64,000 bases of DNA. Source: Bimuria novae-zelandiae CBS 107.79. Taxonomy: Eukaryota; Ascomycota; Dothideomycetes; Pleosporales; Didymosphaeriaceae. This document shows positions 1 to 10,695 of this stretch, in pieces. Numbering within the stretch: position 1 is the first letter of the stretch; the number at the start of each line of letters is the position of its first letter. The position numbers and the translations under genes are program-made. The stretch is from NCBI GenBank assembly GCA_010015655.1, contig ML976684.1:382639-446638 (forward strand). Reading direction: 5' to 3'. The notes below the pieces were generated by a model. It did no database searches, was not told the DNA's origin, and saw only the letters and a program-made list of their open reading frames with translations.

Positions 1-702
1 AAAGGTACACTGTCCCGAGCGGAAGCTGTGATGATGCAGCATGGTTTTCGACAGTTCTCTGGCAATCAGATCACTAATCGCGGCTATGGAACTCCTGTTT
101 CTTTGCAGGGATACCCTCAGAATGCAAAGGACTACGGATCGAAGGATTTCGGTGAAGACGTTTCGTCGTTCGCTCGGCCTACGGCTAACCAGCGCGTGTC
201 AGGGCTAGACGGTGCAATGGATGACCTGGCAGAAATGATGTCCAACACGCAGATGGACGCGCAACCGGTCGCCCAGCCACATCCATTCATTGCGTCTCTT
301 TCCAGTGAAGGTCAGCGTACGACTGGTGCGTCGCGATCCATAGCATCTTTCGAGGAGGACGCCTCTTGTTTCAGGCCTTCCTCAAGCAAGGGCAAGCAGA
401 AGGTGACTTCATCTCCAGTCAAGTCGACGCTGGACGAACGAAGCGATGCAGCTGCTCCGTCCCCATCCAACGCAACTGGATCACCAAAGAAATCGGGCGA
501 ACACTCACCGGCCAAAGCCAAGCTTGAGCAAGTCACGAACAAGTTTCGTCGTAAGAAGAAGGACCCGCGCAATCTGTCTCCGGAGCAGAAGAAGGAGCGT
601 GCGAAGAAATGGCGCGATCGCTTCGGGCAGCTCAGGGAAGAGGACGACAAATACGTCCAGGAACACCGAAAGAATCATCCGTCCGGTGGAGAGCGCCGTT
701 GA
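1..702 (+). CDS. C-terminal part of an unrecognised protein (5' end outside window)
   Basis: The reading frame is open from base 1 and ends at a TGA at 700-702, so this is the 3' part of a gene that begins before the window. About 233 residues are visible. The first two thirds are polar, rich in Ser, Gly and Gln and probably disordered. The last 50 residues are strongly basic and charged (RRKKKDPRNLSPEQKKERAK and following), which could form a helix. I recognise no domain. The Met at 31 is internal, not a proven start. The frame has normal coding character and no stop, so it is real coding sequence, but the function is unknown. Confidence 0.65.
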   Translation, partial: KGTLSRAEAVMMQHGFRQFSGNQITNRGYGTPVSLQGYPQNAKDYGSKDFGEDVSSFARPTANQRVSGLDGAMDDLAEMMSNTQMDAQPVAQPHPFIASLSSEGQRTTGASRSIASFEEDASCFRPSSSKGKQKVTSSPVKSTLDERSDAAAPSPSNATGSPKKSGEHSPAKAKLEQVTNKFRRKKKDPRNLSPEQKKERAKKWRDRFGQLREEDDKYVQEHRKNHPSGGERR

Positions 703-1424
703 GGGAGATTCGGCTCCGGTCACCCCAACATCGAGAATGATTCTATGATTTCACACTCTTTTTACTCACTTTGTTGAATCGACTCTTATACAAGTTCCCG
801 TCCAGCATCACTACGACCGGAAGCCGAATGCGCTCTTTCTGCGCGTGCACGACCACTCCGGCTCCGTGCTGTCTTTCTTACCTTTCTCTAATCAATGCCT
901 CGTCGTTGAGCATTCGCGCAGCGTCGCTCTTTGTATGGGCCGATCTGGATACCTGTTCAGTGTGGGCAGTGTGTATGGCGATGGCACTTTTTGGTGTTTA
1001 CATTATACCCTGGCGACTATTACAACTTTATCTTCTACTTCGGGGACGAACTCATCAGTTAGTGGGCGCACTGGGACGTGCCGGATGATGCAGACTGCGG
1101 GCGCGTTCCATCTACGATTTACTCTTTGGTCTGTGGGGCCCCTTTAATCACTTGCAACATAGCTAGCTGTTTAATATGCCCAACCTTTGTATAGTAGCTC
1201 ACAAAAATGTAACATATCATGTAAACTCGATGCCCTTCATCTGTGATTTGTTTGACGCCGGCGCTTCTTATACATGGGCAAGGAGCAGATCGGCGCATCG
1301 TTCAAACCCATCCAGTCTCTTTTACACAACTATAGACCATACGTGAGGACTGCGAGCCACATCGCCTATCCTGAAATAATCCAAGGTACCCAGATCCGCC
1401 TTGCTAGCATCGCAGGCCATCGCT
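703..1424. other. intergenic, 3' ends of two convergent genes
   Basis: Between the stop of the first gene and the stop of the convergent TRM2 gene. Only short overlapping open frames without family features are visible. It probably holds the two 3' untranslated regions. Confidence 0.5.
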
Positions 1425-3182
1425 TCACTCGGCTGGCTCCTGTGGTGCCTTGCGCCTTAGCACAGCGACACCCTCAACATGCCCCGTCTGGGGAAAAAAG
1501 TCAAACCCACAAATACTCTCGATCTCATAGCACCCCTCTCCACCCCCGAACCCCCCATCAACACCCTTCATCCCGCCCACCAGCACACCTACATCGCGCG
1601 CCTGCGTATGCACATTACAGCTCACATACACGATCCTCGCCGGTCCGTACCTCACCAACTGCCGCAGAAAACTCTCATCGCAGCCCTTCCGCGGGGGATC
1701 GATCATGACGACCGTCTCCGCCGCGTCGGTCGTGATGTTCGCAAACAGCGCTGACGCATCGGCCGCTATGAACCGCGCTTGCGTGGATGTCAGGCCGTTG
1801 AGTTCCGCATTTTTTGTCGCGGAGGCGATGGAGGCGGGGGAGATGTCTATGCCGAGGGAAGACTGGAACAATGACGAGAGAGTTATTGTGAAGAGGCCGG
1901 AGCCGGAGTATGCGTCGATGAGGTGCTTTATGCCGTGGTCCGGGGTGGTAGGGAGGATATGAGTGCGTATGTAGGAAGTGAAGCGGGGCAGGATGGAGTT
2001 GTTGTTTTGGAAGAAGGAGCCTGCGGGGTTGGTGAAGGCGAAGGAGTCGATGTATTCGGTGGATGTGGCATTGGGGTTTGTGATGCAGGTTTTTAGGTCG
2101 ATGTGGTCACCGCGATCTTCGACCACGGCATCGGGATCTTGTTCGGTGGAGGGAGAGGCGGAGTAGGCAGCTTTTGGAATGCGGGTAGTGGACTCGCGGA
2201 GCAGGAGGGTGGCGCCTTTGTGGTAGGTTGCGAGTTCGGCGGCGACGCGCGTGCGCTCACGGGCGTTGCCGGCGCGCACGGCGGGGGTGCCGATGGGGCA
2301 GTCTTCGATGTCGAGGGTGGTGCGCGTGTTCTTCTTCATGAAGCCGATGGGGGGCACTTCTTTGAAGGAGCGCTTTATGCCGTTGCGGCCGTCGCTGCGG
2401 CGGGAGTCTGGCGGGCCGTCGAAGTGCGGGGTGAGTTTTGTGCGGTAGCCGTACTGGAGGGGAGAGCCGATTGTGTCGCCGATGGCGGGGATGAGCTCGG
2501 GGGGTAGTTGGGAGAAGTTCTTGTAGGCTTTTTCTACGATGGTTTTCTTGTGGGCGAGCTGGTAGTCGTAGGGGAGCATTTGGAACTGGCATCCTGAGCA
2601 GCTGGCGAAGTAGGGGCACTTTACTAGGGAGTCGTCACGGTGGGGAGATGGTTTTGTGACTTTGATAAAGTCGGCCATGGAGAGTTTGTCTTTTTGGTCA
2701 TGCTTGAAGACTTTCGCCGTGACTGTGTCCCCTGGTGCTGTGAACGGAACCACATACACTTGATCGGAGGTCGAGCCTTCTTGGATCCCCAAACCATCGC
2801 CAGTCGAAGAGAGTTCTTTGATAGTAATTTCCACCTCAGATTTGAGTTCGGGAAGTTTGGCAGAGGCATCTGTTTCAAGACTAAGACTCTTTAGGAGAGC
2901 CTTAACGTCTTCCAACAGGACTTCCTCATTGCTACCGTTTGTCTTTAGGATCGTGCTAGTCTCTCCATGGCCCTTTCTCATCCTCTTATTTTTGAACCTG
3001 TAGCTGCCCCGTGACTCTTCCTCGCTCCTTAATGGCGTCTCGTCGGCGGGTCTCTTCTCACCGAAGCTCTCGATGGGCGCCACATTTGCTGCTGAAGAAG
3101 CCATACTGTGTCTGGAAAAGTAGAGTCGTCGGCCACTGTTCGACAGTGTCCGGAGCGTTGGCCGAGCGAGCAGAGATAACAT
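1425..3182 (-). CDS. TRM2: tRNA (uracil-5-)-methyltransferase, TRM2/TrmA-RumA family
   Basis: Single-exon gene, 585 residues. The enzyme makes 5-methyluridine at position 54 of tRNA using S-adenosylmethionine. A TRAM-like RNA-binding region lies at about residues 116-176. A cysteine cluster follows (C189, C195, C198, in CPYFASCSGC). The Rossmann methyltransferase domain shows the SAM loop DAYSGSGLFT, the motif IDPPRKGC, the catalytic cysteine in VYVSCN (about C522) and the C-terminal FPQTGHVE segment of the family. The first 26 residues are Arg/Ser/Leu-rich like a mitochondrial presequence, and a second in-frame Met at residue 27 (MASSAAN) could start a cytosolic form. It is head to head with the mitoribosomal uS5m gene, 195 bases away. 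Length fits the yeast family (about 640). Identification is strong; dual targeting is inference. Confidence 0.93.
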   Translation of the reverse strand: MLSLLARPTLRTLSNSGRRLYFSRHSMASSAANVAPIESFGEKRPADETPLRSEEESRGSYRFKNKRMRKGHGETSTILKTNGSNEEVLLEDVKALLKSLSLETDASAKLPELKSEVEITIKELSSTGDGLGIQEGSTSDQVYVVPFTAPGDTVTAKVFKHDQKDKLSMADFIKVTKPSPHRDDSLVKCPYFASCSGCQFQMLPYDYQLAHKKTIVEKAYKNFSQLPPELIPAIGDTIGSPLQYGYRTKLTPHFDGPPDSRRSDGRNGIKRSFKEVPPIGFMKKNTRTTLDIEDCPIGTPAVRAGNARERTRVAAELATYHKGATLLLRESTTRIPKAAYSASPSTEQDPDAVVEDRGDHIDLKTCITNPNATSTEYIDSFAFTNPAGSFFQNNNSILPRFTSYIRTHILPTTPDHGIKHLIDAYSGSGLFTITLSSLFQSSLGIDISPASIASATKNAELNGLTSTQARFIAADASALFANITTDAAETVVMIDPPRKGCDESFLRQLVRYGPARIVYVSCNVHTQARDVGVLVGGMKGVDGGFGGGEGCYEIESICGFDFFPQTGHVEGVAVLRRKAPQEPAE

Positions 3183-3377
3183 GTGGTGTAGGTGAAAAAG
3201 TGAGTGTCACGGAAAGGCGCGCTCCATGATTGGACGGCGCGTCGACTGAGCCGGCTAGCGCCAAAATTATCGCAGCTCGCTCGCATCACGCAGGACGAGC
3301 ACCCGGGTAGCAACGCGCATCTTCTCCTCTTCCTTTCGGCGTCCAATTGGCCTATATCCGGCGGTTTTAGAGACGCA
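3183..3377. promoter_or_regulatory. shared 195-bp bidirectional promoter TRM2 / uS5m
   Basis: The start codons of the two divergent genes are 195 bases apart. Seen in it are ATTGG at 3229-3233 and CCAATTGG at 3343-3350, candidate CCAAT boxes for the HAP complex. CCAAT boxes are common in promoters of fungal mitochondrial genes; their use here is inferred. Confidence 0.45.
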
Positions 3378-4711
3378 ATGAGCGTCTGCCGCCCTGTTAG
3401 ATGTCTATTCGCATCTGCCTCCCTCCCTAAGCCGCCGTCGGCACCGAAACGCTCCTTCCACGCATCCGCCCCTCGAGCAGCCCGCAAACGGAGAGCCCAC
3501 TACCCGTCCATCAAAGCTGAGGATCTGAATCTCTTGAATCAGGCCGCGGACACGCAGTATCCCAAGTACGATACGTCGGAGACGACGCTGCTGGAGAAGC
3601 GATACACGCCCGCGCAGATTGCCGCCATCAAGGCCGCCGAAACCGCAATCGACACCCGCGATCTCGTCACCCAGTCGCAGCGCCGAAGCGACCCCTGGCT
3701 CCTGCCGTACGAAGACGACCTGGCCGAGGTGGACCCCGTGACGGATCACGCAGAGAAACTGGACATAAAAGACATCCCTGGGAACAAGTCCTTTCGCGAA
3801 GTCAACGATGTGGAGCGTGACGAGGCCATAACTCTCCTCGCCAACGAGAATCTGGCGAAGCTGTTCCCCGACGGGATACCAGAGGGCGAGGTCAGCGAGG
3901 ACACGGTGAGACAGTTGGAGGATGCCATGGGAACCGCCCTCACACAGGCCGTGCTGGATCCTCGTGCCACCATGCGCATTGAAGATGATCGTGTAGCTGC
4001 TACGCTGGCGGACCCGCGATACTCCATGGTCCTGCCTGATCTGCCGCGGATAGAAAACCGCATGGTTCGCCAAACACGCCGTTTGTCTTCCGAGGAGGAA
4101 GAGGACCCGCGTCAGAAGCGCCTGCTACAGTACCTCGATTGGGACAAGACCAAGTTGAGGAGCATCAGATGCAAGACGCTAGTTGTGCACGGTGTCACGA
4201 ATCAAACTCGTATGGGCAAGATCCGATCGCTGTACTATCTGACGATTGCGGGCAACCAGGACGGTCTGCTAGGTGTGGGCGAAGGCAAGTCGGTAGAACC
4301 GGAAGAAGGCAGGAAGCAGAGTATCATGTCTGCCATCAGAAATATGAGGCCCGTTCCGCGGTACGAGAACAGAACGACCTTTGGAGACTTGGAGCACAAG
4401 GTGGGAGCCACCAAGGTGCAGCTATTCTCACGGCCGCCTGGTACGTATTCTCATTCTTCTCCCAGATGGCAGAGGACTAATAAAGTACAGGGTTTGGTCT
4501 CCGCGTCCAGCACCTCATCTTCGAACTCGCCCGCGCCGCCGGCCTCCAGGACCTCTCTGCCCGAACGCCTCGCTCGCGGAACAAGATGAACGTCATCAAG
4601 GCCACATGGGAAGCTCTTTGCAACCAAAAACTGCCCGACGAGATTGCGCGCGCACGAGGGAAGAAGCTGGTCGACGTACGGAAGGTGTACTATGGAGGCA
4701 GTGTACATTAG
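3378..4711 (+). CDS. MRPS5: mitochondrial small-subunit ribosomal protein uS5m
   Basis: Two exons, 3378-4440 and 4491-4711, give 427 residues. The 50-base intron starts GTACGT and ends ACAG with a CTAAT branch-like site. The Met at 3378 is chosen because the upstream in-frame extension has no ATG. The first 40 residues look like a mitochondrial presequence (Arg/Ser/Ala-rich, with RSFHASAP like a cleavage site). Residues from about 263 to the end form the ribosomal S5 fold: [20 protein letters not shown], then [13 protein letters not shown], and after splicing [13 protein letters not shown] and [12 protein letters not shown]. The long middle region is mitochondria-specific. It acts in mitochondrial translation, which fits its shared promoter with a tRNA methyltransferase gene. 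Without the intron the frame runs into a wrong tail, which supports the splice. Confidence 0.9.
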
Positions 4712-5059
4712 ACGGAACCGCTTTGTGTATAGAGAGCGGGAGGGCTGTATGATATCTTGGACTCGGGAGCGGGCCATGTTGATAGGAGTACACTGTACAG
4801 TATGCATTCGCATTGGGCGGGCGCATCGTTGCTGCATTTGTAGAAAGATCTGTATACTCTATGCATGCCAAAACCATCCTTCCGACTGCCGAACTACACC
4901 GCAAAAACTCTCTCGTCTCGTCCAAAGTGCTGCCCTCACAACATCATGCCTTGCCCGGCGGGTATCATATCCTCAATCTCCCTCCTTTCCACGCTGCACC
5001 GCCTTTCCCGCAGTTCTATGTCTTCCACTTCCATCTTAACACTCTCGTGCTTGGTCCCT
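4712..5059. other. intergenic between convergent genes
   Basis: The 3' regions of uS5m and DAD3 face each other here. There is a run of C-rich CCCCCACCT-type sequence near 5066, just inside the DAD3 end. No gene seen. Confidence 0.45.
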
Positions 5060-5449
5060 TCAACCCCCCACCCCCACCTCCACCCCATCCTCATCCTCCT
5101 CCCTAATCTGCGTATTCAGTACAATACTATACACACTCGCCTTCAATAGCGTAAACACCAGACTCGTCTTGCGCTCCAGCCCGCGCAGCGCATCTAGAAT
5201 CTCCGCCGACGGGTTGGCGCTCAGTTCCCCGAGTAATGCTCCCATCTGTGTATCTCAACTGTCAACGACGATCTATTTAGAGTGGTCTCCTGGTGGGAAG
5301 GAGAGGCGTACGTTGTTCATGTTGTCCAGCAGCCGCGCGTACTCGTCGAGGACCTCTTGCTCGAGTGGGGAGAGCGTTTCGGCGTCGGCCGCGGGGGCGT
5401 GCGAGGATGTGGAGGCGGAGAAGGGGTCTGAGAGGGTGTCGGTCGCCAT
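5060..5449 (-). CDS. DAD3: DASH/Dam1 complex subunit Dad3
   Basis: Two exons on the minus strand, 5449-5312 and 5245-5060, joined in phase 0 across a 66-base intron (GTACGC...CACAG), give 107 residues. Dad3 is a small subunit of the DASH ring that couples kinetochores to microtubules in fungi. Diagnostic segments are LSPLEQEVLDEYARL near residue 32 and, after the splice, ERKTSLVFTLLKASVYSIVL, which matches the yeast pattern of a leading LSPLQQEVLD and a later LLKGSVYSLIL. I chose the ATG at 5449 because it places the conserved block at the usual distance from the N terminus; an upstream in-frame ATG at 5539 would add 30 unremarkable residues. The acidic, Gly/Val tail is not conserved. Confidence 0.88.
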
Positions 5450-6200
5450 TACGGAGGGTCTAGTGTGCGGTGCGGACGTGGGTAGGTCTGTCTGTTTGGT
5501 CGGGTGTTTACTTGTTTGTGACAGCTGCACTCGCTGCAATGTAAGGGATATGGGCGATTGGTGGTTAGACGGAGATGATTGCGGGGACGGAAGTCAAGTC
5601 CCTGGTTTACGACCCGAGAGAGTATGTAGAACGTGTGTGTACCCGCTCACTCAGTTCGCTGTTGGGCGTTGACCAACACCGCGGGGAAGACGCGAGTTGG
5701 TTGGCGGGCGCATCCTGGACACGTCTTGGCGCTCTGGTAACCAACCTTCCAGTAACGACATCAAGCACGAGTCATGTCCTGAGATGCTCTATATTCACAT
5801 ATTGCTTCATTCCAATCCGAGCTGTATGCCACACAATAATTGTCCCTCAGCCCAAAACAGACCTGCTCTCAGACCCTGTTCTGCACCACCACGCGCTCCT
5901 GCTCGAAGTATTCGATACATCACAAGCCCTTATCTCGGAAGAAGCCCAGAATAACTGCGCAAGACAGGGCAACGACAATGAGATATGAAAACACAAAAAC
6001 TGTCGATGCTCCGATATCTTCCAAAAAACGCCCATCCCTGAAAGTTGAATCCTCAAACAATCCCGCATAGAAGGAGTGTGTCGAAAGAGAGCCGTACAAA
6101 CGCCTCTCCCGGAATAAGGTTGAAATGCAAGTCAATCCGCTCTTTTGCAAGGAAAAGGACAAATCCGGCCCAAGCACCATGGTGTCCTTTTTGGCTCGTA
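5450..6200. other. intergenic, no gene seen
   Basis: Upstream region of DAD3 and downstream region of the kinase gene. Short frames only, none with family features or convincing introns. Confidence 0.45.
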
Positions 6201-8307
6201 CTACCGATGTGAATTTGTCTGATGTAGTTCGAGATGCTCGCCGCTCATATGATCATGTTCTTCGTCACCGTCGTGGTGGAGAGTGACGCTGTTAAACTCT
6301 TCGAAGGGGTCTGCGATTTCACCCATTGGCGTGGCAAGCCCAGAATCAAGCGGTACACCCTTGGCTTTCGCCGCACTGATGTCTACGCTCTGGCTTTCCT
6401 TCACGTTTCGGAAGTTGGGCGTTTCAATGCCGCGACCTTGATTAGGCACAATCGGAGGTTTCATATGGCGCAATAATGCCCAAGAGGTGGCGCGGAAGAA
6501 TGGGTGCGTCTTGACGTCGGAAGCACCAGCCCGGGAGCCGAGGCGGCGCAGTTCGTCTTTGATCAGCAGCTTGCGTATTAATGATTTGCAATTGCTGATG
6601 CCTATTAGCAGCGCTCACGCATGGGGCTAGAAGAAACGTACCCTGACACTGAAGGTGCTCCGGACCCTTCCGGGAAAGGCACATCATCCCTCAAAATATT
6701 TGCAAAAGTCGCATTACGATTCTTGCCTTTAAACGGAGTTGTTCCGTAGAGCATCTCATATATCAAGATCCCAAGAGTCCACCAGTCGACTGCCGATGTA
6801 TGGCCGCAGCCCTTGATCACTTCTGGAGCAATGTACTCCTCGGTACCGACAAAGGAATTCGTCCTGAAATTCGCGATACACGACTTGGTATCAATGGTGG
6901 GAAGGTTGGTAGAGGACGCGCCGTTTCGACCGACAATCATTGTTGGCCGACCTCCGGGATCCGACTGCTTAGACAAGTCAAAGTCTGACAGCATGATGTG
7001 ACCGGACTGATGTAGTAGGATATCTGGAGCTATTAGCAAAGGGATGTGCAGGGGAGTGAAGCCTCGTACTTTCTGGCTTCAGGTCTCTGTAGATGAAACC
7101 CATCAGGTGCAGATATTCCAGAGCAGCCGTAACTTCAGCGGCATAGAACCGGGCAGCATCCTCGTCCACGCACTTGTTCGGTCGAGTTTGTAAAGCCCTG
7201 AAGAATTCTCCGCCGCTGCAGTATTCCATGCACAGGTAGAGATGATCTTCCGACTGAAATGAGTGGTACAGAGTAACAATAAAGGGATGGTTGCTGGTCG
7301 CCAGAATTTCCTGCTCGGCAAGCGCCCGTTTGATCTTGTTACGCTTGATCATCTCCTTCTTGCTCAACACTGTAATATGTGAGCACGATAACCAACCTCG
7401 GAAGCGCCAGTGAAATATCCGTACCTTTCATGGCATACAACCTGCTAGACTTTTTCTCTCGCACCAGGTACACCTTGCCCACGTCGCCCTTTCCAATCAG
7501 CTTGATTTTGTCAAAGCTACCGGGGCCGACCTCCACATTCCGGACCTTGATCGAGTTGGAGCTGTATGTTCTCCGGAATGCCACTGAGTTACGGATCTGG
7601 CCGGGGGACGGTATGCCCTTGGCAGGATCGGCGGGAATGAGGTGGGTCGGGTCGGGAACAGCCGTTTCTACCATACTAAGTGTAGACGTATTCGGATGAT
7701 GTACCAGAGGCTGCTTGCCCAATTCTGCGGTCTGCGGCCTCTCGGACGAATTCCCCTTCGAAAAGAGCCCTTGGGCGTTGGGAGCCGACGCCACCCGTCG
7801 CAGCTTCCGGGCCAATTCCTCCTTCCCAGCTACCGTCGCCTGGTCGTCTGCTCCATTGGCACGGTCTGCTTTTGGCATTGGTGGTGTGTCGGGCGGAGAT
7901 GGCGGCACGCTGCCTTCATTGTGATGGCGCAGCGCTGGAGGGCCCTGGTGGATGAAGTAGGGGTTGGCATGGGCGGTCGGGGAGACGCCATCGTCGAGCG
8001 GGTTGCCCTCGCTGGCCACTGTCTGCGAGCGGTTGCGAGATATGTGCGGAATGAAGCGCGATTGGCGGAAGGAAGACTTGGAGTCGTTCTTGGGGATCGA
8101 GAGGCCGCCGCCCTCATCCGCGACCTTGCGGTCCTTGTCGCTGCTGCCGCTGTTGATGCGGAAGAAGGCCTTGATCTTCTGCGAGACCTGGTTGTTGCTG
8201 CCGTTGACCTGCTTGTTCGAGGACAGCGGCAGGCCGGAAAAGGTTCTCTTCTCTGACATGGCAGCGTTGTTGTTTGTCGACGAGTGGAACAGTTGCGTCA
8301 TGGCCAC
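6201..8307 (-). CDS. nrc-2: AGC-family serine/threonine kinase NRC-2 (Fpk1/Kin82 type)
   Basis: Four exons on the minus strand: 8307-7425, 7369-7070, 7023-6642 and 6594-6201, giving 652 residues. Introns are 55, 46 and 47 bases. Residues 1-260 are polar and low-complexity. The kinase domain begins with the glycine loop [11 protein letters not shown] and Lys in LYAMK (about residue 294), then the catalytic loop YRDLKPEN, with the Asn codon created by the second splice. The metal motif is DFD rather than DFG, typical of this AGC subgroup and of plant AGC-VIII kinases. [11 protein letters not shown] and [13 protein letters not shown] follow. The C terminus carries [18 protein letters not shown], the tail of the Neurospora NRC-2 group. 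Yeast relatives Fpk1/2 phosphorylate lipid flippases; NRC-2 affects conidiation and growth. The start could also be the Met at residue 17. Confidence 0.92.
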
Positions 8308-9600
8308 GACACGGGAAGAAGGTCAAGAAGGCCCTGCTCTCGCTGGGGGGTCGAGAACGCACTTAGGATGGCGTGCGGTGGTGTTAAGGGTGGATCTAGC
8401 GGGCCATCGCCTATCCAGTGATGTCGGTGCTGTCCAGGGTCGTGGTCACAGCGCGGCTGTGGCTGGTGAAGGTGCCGGTGTGAAAGAATGAAGCGTGACA
8501 GGACTCACAGCACAGCGCAATGGCGGAGAGGCGGTGTGGTGCTTAGGAGCGAGGCCGAGCCGCATAGAGTATCACAGCTAGGCGGCGTGGAGGAAAGACG
8601 AGAGCCAGCTGGGGCACGATGGCGGCTTGGGAGAAAGCGCGGCCCAGACGATGCAGACGCGGCAAGCCAAAGTGGGGAAAGGAAGGGGCCGCCGAGGCGC
8701 GCAACCTCGCCTTTAAACCCTCATAGAGTTCCTACCTGTGCACATTCTCGCGGCGACATCTACATTCCCGATTACTGTGCCGTGCAAATGTGTACATTGT
8801 GAATTACTGTATTTGCAACCACACATACACAGTCAGCCCAGGGGTGAAGCTTCCATGTCCATTGTCCGTACACGGTTGTCCGTGGCTTTGCGTCTGCGCC
8901 CCTCGTAGTGTGTTTCTTTCCCCCACGACCCGTTTCCTGGATTTATCAGCAACTGGAATATCCTCGCTGGACTGCCGAATATGTCGCTGCCCCTTGCGGC
9001 ACTCTGGTAGATGATATCATTCCGTCCCATCACACAATTGCTGGCGAAATGGTGAAGCTAGGGACCACGCGGTAGCTGACCAGTGCGCTGGGCTGACAGG
9101 TCATTCGCTGCGCCGTCGTCTTCTAGAACCTCGCCCGAACCGTGGCCGGGTCGCCGGTCTTGTCGCCCCTCCTTATCCATTACTGATCTTCGTTTTTACT
9201 TTATCTCTGCTAATGCGCCATGACATCAGTGTCGAGTGTCACTGTTAGCTTCAAGAACATACCCATGGCTAAGAAATTAAGGAGCCCAACCTAAACTAAA
9301 CATCCGACCTAATGCCCCTCGTGGTAGCAAAAGAACGTTGAAGGTTCGACTGGATGTTGCATTCTGTAACGCGAGACATCGATACCCAGGTAATATCGGT
9401 CCACATACAACCAAAGGCCGTTCTCGCCAGAATCTCCATACGCCGAAATGATTATAACAGAGAGACCGATACGCGAAATTAAGGTTCACAAGAATAGTAC
9501 CTTCCAATATACAGCTGAAGCTATGTGGCTCACTGCCACTGAGTCAGTCCCTTCCCGCACGTATCCGACCCTCATTTTATACATCACACTACCTTCTGCC
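8308..9600. other. 1.3-kb upstream region of the kinase gene
   Basis: No gene recognised. The first 400 bases are GC-rich and purine-rich and probably hold the promoter and leader of the kinase gene. Several short frames occur, none with support. Confidence 0.4.
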
Positions 9601-10294
9601 TCAAGGATTAAACGTCAATAGCTGCGCCACCCGATGCTGAACATAGTTCCCGTTCTTACGTTCCCGCCGAATCGCGCCCAAGGCGTGGTAAGGAAAATGA
9701 TCATCAAGGTGCACCAACCCTTTACAAGCGAAATGCACATTCAGCGGTCCATGGGAATGCATCGGCAGAGCCAAAAGACCCAGCAAATCCCGCGATTTCT
9801 AGTCGTCAGGGCAGACGTAATCAAGCAACGCGTGTCCTTCAGTGGTCATCATTATCATCCACCAGAACTTGATTTCCAGGTGTTCAAGCTTTGGGAATGT
9901 GTGGCAGACGCTATGCAAGACTTCCCAAGCTGATGGCTGCATACGTAGACGTAAAAAAAGCCTCCGTATGCCGGCACGGTGCATCATGCTAGGGAACATT
10001 GGTGCCCAGCCGGAAAAGATTGATCGTACCGAGGAAAACATTTTGTGCGATCTGAGCGAAGTACGCATCACCCAAAACTCTTCCCGTGAGAATGTGCACG
10101 GTGAGAGTCTTCGCCCAAGTGTCGTTTCCTCGCAGATGCTTATGTGCCCCGCCATTCGGGTAGTAAGAAAAAAGGGCAGTCACGGTTCCGAAATAGAGAT
10201 TCTGTTCGAGACTCATGGTTTTGAGCTCTACGGCTAGCGCTCTGAAATTGTTTGCGAATGTCGTGTCCAGCCCAGGTGCCATGTGCACTTCCAT
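9601..10294 (-). pseudogene. decayed F-box-like (2EXR-type) paralogue
   Basis: The first segment, from Met at 10294 to about 9990, reads AVELKTMSLEQNLYFGTV and ends in LFRLGTNVP. It resembles the start region of the intact neighbour at 10696-11610 (SLELRIMILKYCLVFGEV and VLFRLNTFHV). The reading then continues in another frame from about 10005 with MHRAGIRRLFLRLRMQ and CHTFPKLEHLEIKFW, the second half expected of such proteins. That frame meets a TAG at 9799-9801 (a TGG-to-TAG change would explain it) and then stays open to 9601. One frameshift and one stop therefore break an otherwise readable gene. Function unknown; the family is common in Dothideomycetes. Confidence 0.5.
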
Positions 10295-10695
10295 CCTCGC
10301 CGGTGCGCTCACTGTTCAGGTGTCCAGGCATATCTGTATGACATCTGAATCGCCGGTCCGCATGTATAGAGGCCCAGATGCCAGGATATCGATTGACTGG
10401 CCCCGAGGAAGTTTGTAGTATGTACGTATGCGCACCCTTGCATATGGATCCGGCTGAGTGGCCATCAGGGACGGAACCTTCGATGTGTACGGGCCGGTAT
10501 GACACTGGTTAATGTAAAAGAGGGGAACTTAGACAGCCGGGATCCGAAAGACTTATATACATTTGGGCACATATGTTTGCCATGTTTCCCGTGTGAAGTC
10601 TATCAAGCCACGCTTGGGACGCTGAGCAAATCCCATAGCCGTGCAGGCGATGCGCTAACAATAACATCGATTTGAAAACGTAATTCGTCGGCATA

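Noticed and set aside
2103..2507. 134-codon plus-strand frame rich in Gly/Val/Ala
   Set aside because: Antisense shadow of the GC-rich TRM2 coding region.
5449..5539. Upstream start for DAD3 at 5539
   Set aside because: Adds 30 residues before the conserved block that is close to the N terminus in known Dad3 proteins.
7642..8256. 204-codon plus-strand frame
   Set aside because: Antisense to the NRC-2 first exon; no family features.
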